Assembly (NCBI GenBank): GCA_900552285.1
Contig: URYV01000037.1
Location: 1-11,670 of the forward strand
Direction: 5' to 3'
Origin: an uncultured Oscillospiraceae bacterium
GTDB lineage: Bacteria > Bacillota > Clostridia > Oscillospirales > Acutalibacteraceae
DNA: 11,670 nucleotides
Shown here one piece after another: positions 6,528-11,670 of this stretch. The notes under the pieces were generated by a model. It saw nothing but the letters and a program-made list of their open reading frames with translations. It made no database searches and was not told the DNA's origin. How positions within the stretch are numbered: position 1 is the first letter of the stretch; each line of letters starts with the position of its first letter. The translations under genes were made by a program, and so were the position numbers.

Positions 6528-6561
6528 CGCCGCAGCGAAAATCTTACCTTTCGCTGCGGCG
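6528..6561. terminator. Bidirectional terminator between gerC and the thiamine operon
   Basis: A perfect 13-bp GC-rich inverted repeat (6528-6540 with 6549-6561; arm CGCCGCAGCGAAA) with an 8-base loop. On the - strand it is followed by GTTTTTGTTTTT, a good U-tract for the end of the thiamine operon. On the + strand the tail is weaker (ATAATATTTATT). It sits 10 bases after the gerC stop and 18 bases after the thiW stop. Confidence 0.85.
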
Positions 6562-6579
6562 ATAATATTTATTCGGCTT

Positions 6580-7089
6580 TTATTTAAGCATATTTTTCAT
6601 CTTGTCGAGAGCCCCGGTTTTCTGAAGGGCGACGGTGATGATTATTGCGATGATCGTTCCGCCGGCGCTGCTCACAAAGAAGGGCACGACAAAGGTGAAA
6701 AGAGCCGCCTTGGAGTTTCCGAGGATAAGAGCGGCAATGGGGTATGACAGCATACCGCCTATGACCGAGGTGCCGAAAAGCTCGCCGATATATGCAAAGG
6801 GAAGCTTTTTAAGATATTTATAAAGCAGTCCCGCAAGCAAAGCGCCGCACATACTTCCCGGAAACGCAAGCAGCGTTCCAAGTCCCGTGAGATTGCGGAT
6901 AAGGCTCGCGACGAAGGCTGAGCCGACTCCCCATGCGGGGCCGAGGGTCACGGCGCACAGCACATTGACAAGGTGCTGAACGGGAGCGCATTTAGAGCCG
7001 AAAACCGGGAAGGAAATCATGCTGCCCACAACGGCGACGGCAGTAAACACGGCGGTCAGGGTGAGTTTTTTGAGATTTGCTTTTTTCAT
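6580..7089 (-). CDS. thiW: ThiW, thiazole-binding S component of an ECF transporter
   Basis: Substrate-binding membrane component of an energy-coupling-factor importer, predicted to take up hydroxyethylthiazole for thiamine salvage. 169 residues with about five to six hydrophobic helices. Family signatures are QHLVNVLCAVTLGPAWGVG (38-56), SLIRNLTGLGTLLAFPGSM (62-80) and CGALLAGLLYKYL (81-93). No ATPase or EcfT gene is nearby, so it would use a shared ECF module encoded elsewhere. I chose the ATG at 7089 with GAGG 6 bases upstream over the longer frame from 7134, because family sequence begins with KKLTLTAVFTAV. Last gene of the operon, 45 bases after cytX; its ribosome-binding site lies inside a hairpin (7094-7126). 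Confidence 0.92.
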   Translation of the reverse strand: MKKANLKKLTLTAVFTAVAVVGSMISFPVFGSKCAPVQHLVNVLCAVTLGPAWGVGSAFVASLIRNLTGLGTLLAFPGSMCGALLAGLLYKYLKKLPFAYIGELFGTSVIGGMLSYPIAALILGNSKAALFTFVVPFFVSSAGGTIIAIIITVALQKTGALDKMKNMLK

Positions 7090-7093
7090 TTTT

Positions 7094-7126
7094 GTCCTCT
7101 TTTCCGTTTCCGCCCGAAAAGAGGAC
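7094..7126 (-). promoter_or_regulatory. Intercistronic hairpin masking the thiW ribosome-binding site
   Basis: In the mRNA, GTCCTCTTTT (7126-7117) pairs perfectly over 10 bp with AAAAGAGGAC (7103-7094), with a 13-base loop. The second arm contains GAGG, the only good ribosome-binding site for thiW, 6 bases before its ATG. The hairpin begins 8 bases after the cytX stop, within reach of a terminating ribosome. No U-tract follows, so it is not a terminator. Translational coupling is inferred. Confidence 0.6.
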
Positions 7127-7134
7127 AGAAACAA

Positions 7135-8310
7135 TTATTTTTTAAGCTTTTTGTAACAACCCTGTGCCGCAAGGCAAAGCAGGGCGGTTATAACCATATC
7201 AGGCAGGGTATATCCCACGATAATGTCGACGTTCATAAGCAGGCGATAGCAAATAAATCCGACAAGCCACACGGCGAGATTGATAAAATCAAAGCCCCTG
7301 CCGCGGCTGTCCTTTTTGATTATGAAAAAGTCGGCAATCTGAACGGCAATCATGGGCGCGAAAACCGAACCGATGAGGTACAGAAAATCGGTTATATCAT
7401 CCATGGGCCAAATTACGGCGGCAACCGTTCCGATAACGGTGACGGCGACGGCGGCATACTTGCCCTTGATTTTACTGAAAATGGACTCGAAGGAAATTCC
7501 CGCGGAATATGCGTCGAGGAAGGTGGTGGTGACGGTGGAGAAAACGATGATGAGCAGTCCCGCAACGCCGAGTCCCGCCTTAACCATGATTTCGGCGATG
7601 TCGGAGCCCTCGGTCAGCATGGCGGCGCCCATTCCGATTATATACATCCAGCAGCTCACAATTCCGTAGACGATTGCCGAAACGGCGGTGGCTTTAACCG
7701 GCTTTTCGGCCTCGCGGGTGTAGTCGCTTATAAGGGGCAGCCAGGAAAGCGGCATGGCGACCGAAAGCTCGACCGCTCCGCCGAAGGACAGCGCCTGCTC
7801 CGCAGCGGGAGTGAGCACGTTTCCGCTGAAGAAAATAACCTTGCAGAGAATGACCGTCAGTATAAAGAGAGCGGCCATGGCCACGGTGTTTATCTTGCCG
7901 AGGTTGGAAATTCCCACCATGATCCAAAGGATTATGAGGGCGCCGATGACGACACACCACAAAATGCGGCCGGTGCCGAATATGCCGTCGGCGGCAAGAG
8001 CTCCGTCATAAATCATGATGGCCGTCCAGCCCACAAGCTGAAGGACGTTGAGCGTCGAAAAGAGCAGTCCGCCCTTACTTCCGAAGCTTGCCTTGACGGT
8101 CTCCATGGCCGAAAGGCGCATTTTTCCGCCGATAACTCCGGCAAGGAAAAGCATAACGCAGCCGATAACATGTCCTATAACAACAGCAGCAATGCCCTTT
8201 CCCATGCCGAGGCTTGAAAAGCTCATTCCCGTGAGAATTTCGGCGAGCGATACCGCCGCACCGAACCATATAAGTCCGTTTTCAAAAAGCGATGTTTTTT
8301 TCTGTTCCAT
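7135..8310 (-). CDS. cytX: CytX, predicted hydroxymethylpyrimidine permease (NCS1 family)
   Basis: Twelve-helix-type importer of the nucleobase-cation-symport-1 family, CytX branch, predicted to import the HMP moiety of thiamine. 391 residues. Motifs include FENGLIWFGAAVSLAEILTG (9-28) in the first helix, then GHVIGCVMLFLAGVIGG, LNVLQLVGWTAIMI and PLSWLPLISDYTRE (the central helix-break motif of the branch). A late segment reads STVTTTFLDAYSAGISF, and the C-terminus is lysine-rich. Assignment to HMP rather than cytosine follows from the thiamine operon, the riboswitch, and CytX-type motifs. The ATG at 8310-8308 is preceded by AAGGGAGA about 10 bases upstream, inside the thiD 3' end. The thiD TGA ends 1 base before it (TGAAATG), which fits coupled translation. 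Confidence 0.93.
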   Translation of the reverse strand: MEQKKTSLFENGLIWFGAAVSLAEILTGMSFSSLGMGKGIAAVVIGHVIGCVMLFLAGVIGGKMRLSAMETVKASFGSKGGLLFSTLNVLQLVGWTAIMIYDGALAADGIFGTGRILWCVVIGALIILWIMVGISNLGKINTVAMAALFILTVILCKVIFFSGNVLTPAAEQALSFGGAVELSVAMPLSWLPLISDYTREAEKPVKATAVSAIVYGIVSCWMYIIGMGAAMLTEGSDIAEIMVKAGLGVAGLLIIVFSTVTTTFLDAYSAGISFESIFSKIKGKYAAVAVTVIGTVAAVIWPMDDITDFLYLIGSVFAPMIAVQIADFFIIKKDSRGRGFDFINLAVWLVGFICYRLLMNVDIIVGYTLPDMVITALLCLAAQGCYKKLKK

Positions 8311-8311
8311 T

Positions 8312-9118
8312 TCAGTTGTTCTCCCTTGAATATTCGCCCTTTATGTCAAAACCGTGACAAAGGGGGCCGCTTCCCTTACCCAAATCGAGCATTGCCTCAA
8401 GAGCGCCGGAAATATATTCCTTGGCGCGTCCGACGGCCGTTTCGGTGTCAAATCCCTTTGCGAGATTCGAGGCGATAGCCGACGAGAGGGTGCACCCGGT
8501 TCCATGGGTGTTGGGGTTGTTGATACGTCTGCCGTTGAACCATTTATACCCGCCGTTTTTATAAAGCAGGTCGTTTGCGTCGTTCATGTGATGCCCGCCC
8601 TTGCAAAGGACGGCACAGTCATATTGTTCGCTTATGGCTTTGGCAGCCGTAATCATATCCTCGGGAGAGGTGATTTTCAGTCCGGTCAGTTCTTCGGCCT
8701 CGGGGATGTTGGGTGTGAGAATGTCGGCAAGGGGAAAAAGCAGCTGCTTTAAACTGCCGATTGCGTCCTCGCTTATAAGACGTGCGCCCGAGGTTGCCAC
8801 CATTACGGGGTCGACCACGATGTTTTTCGCCTTATATTCCCGAAGCTTTTCCGCTATGACCGCAACAAGCTCCTTGCTCGAAACCATGCCGATTTTGACC
8901 GCGTCGGGGAAAATGTCGGTAAAGACGCTGTCAAGCTGGTGAGCGAGAAACTCGGGAGTCGCGTTCATGATGTCCGAAACGCCGGTTGTATTTTGGGCGG
9001 TAAGAGCCGTAACGGCCGACATGGCGTAAACGCCGTTTGCCGTCATGGTCTTAATATCTGCCTGAATACCGGCGCCTCCGCTGGAATCGCTTCCGGCGAT
9101 TGTCAATGCTGTTCTCAT
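8312..9118 (-). CDS. thiD: Hydroxymethylpyrimidine / phosphomethylpyrimidine kinase
   Basis: Cytoplasmic ribokinase-like enzyme that phosphorylates HMP to HMP-P and then HMP-PP, the pyrimidine substrate of ThiE. 268 residues, usual length. Visible motifs are ALTIAGSDSSGGAGIQADIK (4-23), VYAMSAVTALTAQNT (30-44), VDPVMVATSGARL (102-114), LTPNIPEAEELTG (134-146) and the anion-hole and catalytic-loop motif NTHGTGCTLSSAIA (203-216) with Cys209. I chose the ATG at 9118 with AAAGGAAG about 7 bases upstream; the in-frame ATG at 9136 lies on top of that site and adds nothing from the family. It is separated from the HAD gene by 83 bases that hold a weak hairpin (9155-9187), the largest gap in the operon. 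Confidence 0.96.
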   Translation of the reverse strand: MRTALTIAGSDSSGGAGIQADIKTMTANGVYAMSAVTALTAQNTTGVSDIMNATPEFLAHQLDSVFTDIFPDAVKIGMVSSKELVAVIAEKLREYKAKNIVVDPVMVATSGARLISEDAIGSLKQLLFPLADILTPNIPEAEELTGLKITSPEDMITAAKAISEQYDCAVLCKGGHHMNDANDLLYKNGGYKWFNGRRINNPNTHGTGCTLSSAIASNLAKGFDTETAVGRAKEYISGALEAMLDLGKGSGPLCHGFDIKGEYSRENN

Positions 9119-9154
9119 AAAAATACTTCCTTTCATACAGCACGGATTTTATAT

Positions 9155-9187
9155 AGCGACAGAAAGTGGTGCCCCCGATCTGCCGCT
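9155..9187 (-). other. Weak hairpin in the HAD-thiD gap
   Basis: In the - strand RNA, AGCGGCAGA (9187-9179) can pair with TCTGTCGCT (9163-9155), 9 bp with one G-U, closing a 15-base loop. No T-run follows, so it is not a typical terminator. It could be an mRNA stability or processing structure, or chance. The rest of the 9119-9201 gap holds only the thiD ribosome-binding site. Confidence 0.3.
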
Positions 9188-9201
9188 CATATTAAATTTA
9201 T

Positions 9202-9843
9202 CTAAAAAAGTCTGAAATCCGACAGCCTGTAAAGGGCCTTGTCCGCAGTCTTTTTTATTTGTTCAAAGGCGGGCGCGTTTACCTCGTCGTAGACTCCCAC
9301 CGTTATAAAGCCGGCCTTTTTGGCCGTTTCCACCGCATGGGGAGCATCCTCGAAAACCAGAGTTTCCTCCGGCTTTGTCCCCAAAAATTCGGCGCATTTT
9401 TCATATATGAGAGGAGAGCTTTTGCCCTCCCCGACCTCTGTGCAGGTAAATATTCTTTCGAAAAATTCCATAAGTCCGAGTTTTTCGAGGGCCGTTCTCG
9501 CATACTTTTCCACACCGGAGGTGGCAATAACCGACCTTACGCCGTTTTCGCTCAAATATTCGAGAAGCTTTGCCGCGCCTTCCTTTTCGGCCGCCTCGTT
9601 TTCGTAATAATTCCGAAGCAGCCCGGTAAAGCCGTCGCACACTTGCTTTGCCGAAAGCTCGGGAAGATAGTGCTGCCTTAAAAACTCCGAGCCTTCTTCA
9701 AGGCTCATTTTATAAAGCTGCTCGTTTAAGCTTTCGTCGGCGGTTTTTCCCATGGTCTCAAGGTAACGTGTGGCAAGGTTTTTCCATGTTCCCATGGAAT
9801 CGATAAGCGTTCCGTCGACGTCAAAAATCGCTCCCTTTATCAT
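9202..9843 (-). CDS. HAD-superfamily phosphatase (beta-phosphoglucomutase-like), possible thiamine-phosphate phosphatase
   Basis: 213-residue haloacid-dehalogenase hydrolase of subfamily I with a helical cap. Motif I is FDVDGTLID (7-15; nucleophile D8, acid/base D10), motif II VIATSG (105-110), motif III Lys141 in GEGKSSPLIYEKCAEFLG, and motif IV LVFEDAPHAVETAKKAGF (162-179; E165, D166). The cap spans about 15-85. Closest patterns are the phosphoglycolate phosphatase and beta-phosphoglucomutase group, which sequence alone does not resolve. Its place between thiE and thiD suggests work on a thiamine intermediate, most simply thiamine phosphate to thiamine before a pyrophosphokinase; this is inference. 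The ATG at 9843 lies 1 base after the thiE TGA (TGACATG) with GGAGG 6 bases upstream; the longer frame from 9897 has no such support. Confidence 0.88.
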   Translation of the reverse strand: MIKGAIFDVDGTLIDSMGTWKNLATRYLETMGKTADESLNEQLYKMSLEEGSEFLRQHYLPELSAKQVCDGFTGLLRNYYENEAAEKEGAAKLLEYLSENGVRSVIATSGVEKYARTALEKLGLMEFFERIFTCTEVGEGKSSPLIYEKCAEFLGTKPEETLVFEDAPHAVETAKKAGFITVGVYDEVNAPAFEQIKKTADKALYRLSDFRLF

Positions 9844-9844
9844 G

Positions 9845-10489
9845 TCATTCCTCCGAAACTGCTTTTGCCACGGCCTCTTTAAGACGGCTTGCCGCAAGCT
9901 TTATGTCGTCCTTGGCGTAAATGGCGCTTATGACCGCCGCGCCGCAGATTCCGCTTTTCGAAAGCAAGGCGACGTTTTGCTCGGTTATCCCGCCGATGGC
10001 GACCACCGGAATGTCCACGGCATCGCAAATTTCCTTAAGGGTTTCAAAGGAAACACGCTTTGCGTCGTCCTTCGAGCCGGTGGCAAAAACCGCCCCCACC
10101 CCGAGATAATCGGCTCCGTGAGCCTGAGCCTTTAATGCCTGTTCCACGGTGGACGCCGACACTCCGATGATTTTATCGGGACCAAGCGTCTTTCTGACGT
10201 CGAGCGCCTCCATGTCGCTTTGTCCGACATGAACCCCGTCGGCATCGATCTTCTTTGCGATTTCCACATTGTCGTTTATTATAAACGGCACGTCATATTC
10301 TCTGCAAAGAGCCTTTATCTCCTTTGCTTCAGAAAGAAAATCCTCGCTGTCAAGCTCCTTTTCCCGAAGCTGTAAAAACGTCACTCCGCCGTCAAGGCTT
10401 TCATTAACAACGTCGTAAAGCCGCCGTCCGTCAAGCCAAAAGCGGTCGGTGACTGCATAAAGCAGCAGCTTTTTTCTATCGAATTTCAT
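9845..10489 (-). CDS. thiE: Thiamine-phosphate synthase
   Basis: TIM-barrel enzyme that couples HMP-PP with hydroxyethylthiazole phosphate to give thiamine phosphate. 214 residues, usual length. Motifs in order: LLLYAVTDR (8-16), VTFLQLREKEL (36-46), PFIINDNVEIAKKIDADGVH (68-87) with VGQSDM, KIIGVSAST (106-114), GADYLGVGAVFATGSKDDA (125-143) and PVVAIGGIT (161-169). These cover the diphosphate-binding and pyrimidine-binding residues. I chose the ATG at 10489, which has AAAGAGG 8 bases upstream, over an ATG at 10513. With this start the gene overlaps thiM by 14 bases, consistent with translational coupling. Confidence 0.96.
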   Translation of the reverse strand: MKFDRKKLLLYAVTDRFWLDGRRLYDVVNESLDGGVTFLQLREKELDSEDFLSEAKEIKALCREYDVPFIINDNVEIAKKIDADGVHVGQSDMEALDVRKTLGPDKIIGVSASTVEQALKAQAHGADYLGVGAVFATGSKDDAKRVSFETLKEICDAVDIPVVAIGGITEQNVALLSKSGICGAAVISAIYAKDDIKLAASRLKEAVAKAVSEE

Positions 10490-11297
10490 ATTTTGCGCCT
10501 CTTTCCAGCTCATCGCCGCTCATGTTATAAACGGCGTCGATTATACGGTTTCGGTAGGTTGAGTTGCCCTCGCCCTCCTTAAGGTTTTCAAACCCGATTT
10601 CTCCCGCAAGACCCATGGCACAGACAGCCGCAGCCGCAGCCTCGAGTGCATTTTCGGGGTTCGCCGCGAGAAATGCCGTCAAAAGGCCCGAAAGCTGGCA
10701 GCCGGTTCCGGTTATTCTTCCCATTTCGGGGCGGCCGTTTGTGATGACAAAGCAGCGGTCTTTATCGGCCACAAGATCGATTGCGCCCGTCACGGCAACA
10801 ACACAGCCGTGAGCCGCCGCAAAAGCCTTTACAAACTTCACCGACTCGTCAAGATTTGACTCGTCCACCGCGTCGGCCATGTCTGCGTCCACTCCCTTGG
10901 TGGTTCCGCCGCCTCCTGCAAGAGTCTTTATTTCGGAAACGTTTCCCCTGACCGCCGTGAATTTAAGCTCGTTCAAAAGCCCGACGGCCGTGTCTGTGCG
11001 AAGCTTTGAGGCTCCCGCCCCCACAGGGTCGAGCACAAGAACGTGGGACAGCTCCTCGGCTCTTTTGCCGGCCGAGAACATTCCCGAAATGGTACGCTTG
11101 TTAAGCGTGCCGATATTGATGTTAAGCCCGCCGCAAAGTCCCGTAATTTCGGCGGCGTCCTCCGGCTCGTCCGACATTATGGGGCTGGCTCCGCAAGCAA
11201 GAATGATGTTTGCCACGTCGTTAACCGTAACATAATTTGTGATATTGTGAATTATCGGTGCATTTTCTCTGACCTTTTCAAGATATTTTCCAAGCAT
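10476..11297 (-). CDS. thiM: Hydroxyethylthiazole kinase
   Basis: Salvage kinase that phosphorylates 4-methyl-5-hydroxyethylthiazole, feeding ThiE. 273 residues, typical. Motifs are HNITNYVTVNDVANIILACG (17-36) followed by ASPIMSDEPEDAAEI, then LVLDPVGAGAS (87-97), AVRGNVSEI (115-123), the catalytic-loop RITGTGCQLSG (194-204) with Cys200, and EGNSTYRNRIIDAVY near the C-terminus. First gene behind the riboswitch. I chose the ATG at 11297-11295 with AAGAGTGA a few bases upstream. The longer frame from 11342 starts inside the riboswitch terminator hairpin and is rejected. A thiM first gene, with CytX and ThiW downstream, marks this as a salvage rather than de novo operon. Confidence 0.96.
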   Translation of the reverse strand: MLGKYLEKVRENAPIIHNITNYVTVNDVANIILACGASPIMSDEPEDAAEITGLCGGLNINIGTLNKRTISGMFSAGKRAEELSHVLVLDPVGAGASKLRTDTAVGLLNELKFTAVRGNVSEIKTLAGGGGTTKGVDADMADAVDESNLDESVKFVKAFAAAHGCVVAVTGAIDLVADKDRCFVITNGRPEMGRITGTGCQLSGLLTAFLAANPENALEAAAAAVCAMGLAGEIGFENLKEGEGNSTYRNRIIDAVYNMSGDELERGAKYEIR

Positions 11298-11312
11298 AAA
11301 ATCACTCTTTTC

Positions 11313-11346
11313 AAAAAAATAAGGGCACGCCCGAAAGGACATGCCC
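11313..11346 (-). terminator. Riboswitch-controlled intrinsic terminator upstream of thiM
   Basis: In the RNA, GGGCATGTCC (11346-11337) pairs with GGGCGTGCCC (11332-11323) over 10 bp (two G-U) with loop TTTC, followed by TTATTTTTTT (11322-11313). It ends 15 bases before the thiM start codon. The 5' arm includes ATGTCC, which can instead pair with the 3' edge of the TPP aptamer (11367-11374), a classic antiterminator arrangement. Confidence 0.88.
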
Positions 11347-11367
11347 GCAAAAATCCCGTAAAAGATA

Positions 11368-11450
11368 TGTCCCTACGTTGGCATTATCCAAATCAGGTTC
11401 AGGGTCAAGGAACACACCTTTTCTCAGCCTGCTTTGCACAAGCTCCCCTT
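11368..11450 (-). promoter_or_regulatory. TPP (THI-box) riboswitch aptamer
   Basis: On the - strand the conserved TPP aptamer reads GGGGAGC (11448-11442), then GGCTGAGA (pyrimidine-sensing P2/J3-2 core), ACCCTGAACCTGAT, then GGATAATGCCAACGTAGGGA (ending 11370). All hallmark THI-box segments are present in order and spacing. It lies between the promoter at 11462-11489 and the thiM terminator, so TPP binding should lower transcription of thiM-thiE-HAD-thiD-cytX-thiW. Confidence 0.97.
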
Positions 11451-11461
11451 TGTTAATATCT

Positions 11462-11489
11462 ATTATAACACATTTTCCGCAAAAGGCAA
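11462..11489 (-). promoter_or_regulatory. Predicted SigA promoter of the thiamine operon
   Basis: On the - strand TTGCCT (11489-11484, 4/6 to TTGACA) and a perfect TATAAT (11467-11462) are spaced by 16 bases. Transcription would start near 11455, a few bases before the riboswitch. No other good promoter is seen between here and thiM. Confidence 0.75.
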
Positions 11490-11492
11490 GAG

Positions 11493-11524
11493 AAAAAATA
11501 AAAAAGCTTTTTTCGTGAAAAAGC
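11493..11524 (-). terminator. Candidate AT-rich terminator upstream of the thiamine promoter
   Basis: On the - strand GCTTTTT (11524-11518) pairs with AAAAAGC (11512-11506) over 7 bp with a 5-base loop, then TTTTTTATTTTTT (11505-11493). The U-tract is strong but the stem weak. It would end a transcript entering from the right edge, just before the thiamine promoter. Confidence 0.45.
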
Positions 11525-11570
11525 GCCGCATGACTCTGCCTCTCTCGCCTTAGGCGCCAGACAGAAACCA

Positions 11571-11601
11571 AGAAGTTCTGCGCGGCAAAAAGCCTCCCTT
11601 G
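11571..11601. repeat. Direct repeat, copy 1
   Basis: 31-base sequence starting AGAAGTTCTGCGCGGC and ending GCCTCCCTTG. It recurs 54 bases downstream with three C/T or G/A changes and one missing A. The surrounding 11525-11670 holds no credible gene. Confidence 0.7.
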
Positions 11602-11624
11602 ACTTAAGCGCTTGATGTAAATTG

Positions 11625-11654
11625 AGAAGTTTTGTGCAGCAAAAGCCTCCCTTG
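11625..11654. repeat. Direct repeat, copy 2
   Basis: 30-base second copy (AGAAGTTTTGTGCAGC … GCCTCCCTTG), same orientation as copy 1. Both contain GGGAGG on the - strand. The sequence between and around them is non-coding; together they suggest a short intergenic repeat element cut by the window edge. Confidence 0.7.
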
Positions 11655-11670
11655 GTATAATCATTTAAAG

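Noticed and set aside
6973..8217. 414-codon open frame on the + strand opposite cytX and thiW
   Set aside because: It lies antisense to two genes with clear family signatures, spans their intergenic hairpin, and is Gly/His/Asn/Asp-rich with no recognisable domain.
11637..11661. Possible + strand promoter (extended -10 TGGTATAAT at 11653-11661) reading out of the window
   Set aside because: The -35 is poor and the motif overlaps the edge of a direct repeat; no downstream gene is visible to support it.
11311..11664. 117-codon - strand open frame over the riboswitch and repeats
   Set aside because: It runs through the TPP aptamer, promoter and terminator; its internal similarity (two copies of AAQNF) comes from the direct repeats.

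Overview
The window suggests an endospore-forming anaerobe of the Clostridia, most likely a gut-type Oscillospirales/Ruminococcaceae relative. Evidence for this: a complete spoIIAA-spoIIAB-sigF operon, a GerA-type germinant receptor operon, a DUF421/DUF4363 pair typical of clostridial genomes, and a thiamine salvage operon behind a TPP riboswitch with a Firmicutes-style intrinsic terminator. Base composition looks moderate and gene packing is tight, with many 4-base ATGA/GTGA overlaps. The taxonomic guess rests on gene content only.

Layout, left to right. (1) 1-160, + strand: 3' end of rpsT (ribosomal protein S20), which needs one missing base near 33-34 to read through. (2) 211-248: a perfect 15-bp hairpin that can terminate rpsT and the facing sigF. 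(3) 248-1658, - strand: spoIIAA (anti-anti-sigma), spoIIAB (anti-sigma kinase) and sigF, the switch that starts forespore transcription. (4) 1734-2785, - strand: a DUF421 (YetF-like) membrane protein and a DUF4363 protein, ending in a terminator whose 5' arm lies inside the DUF4363 coding sequence. (5) 2846-6517, + strand: gerA-gerB-gerC, encoding the A, B and C subunits of a spore germinant receptor. (6) 6528-6561: a shared hairpin terminator between the converging gerC and thiamine operons. (7) 11297-6580, - strand: thiM, thiE, a HAD phosphatase, thiD, cytX, thiW. (8) 11313-11489: thiamine operon promoter, TPP riboswitch and terminator. (9) 11490-11670: no gene; a weak terminator and two copies of a ~30-base direct repeat.

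The left 6.5 kb is a sporulation and germination block. SpoIIAA/SpoIIAB/SigF set forespore-specific transcription, GerABC senses germinants in the spore inner membrane, and the DUF421/DUF4363 pair lies between them. The right half is a self-contained thiamine salvage unit. CytX is the predicted hydroxymethylpyrimidine importer and ThiW the predicted thiazole-binding ECF component. ThiD makes HMP-PP, ThiM makes thiazole phosphate, and ThiE joins them into thiamine phosphate. The HAD enzyme may dephosphorylate this before pyrophosphorylation. No de novo genes (thiC, thiG, thiH, thiS) and no ThiL/ThiN are in the window.

I see no phage, transposon, CRISPR array or defence system. The main oddities are: a GerC without its lipobox cysteine and perhaps with an ATT start; a hairpin that masks the thiW ribosome-binding site; a coding-embedded terminator ahead of spoIIA; and the right-edge repeats.
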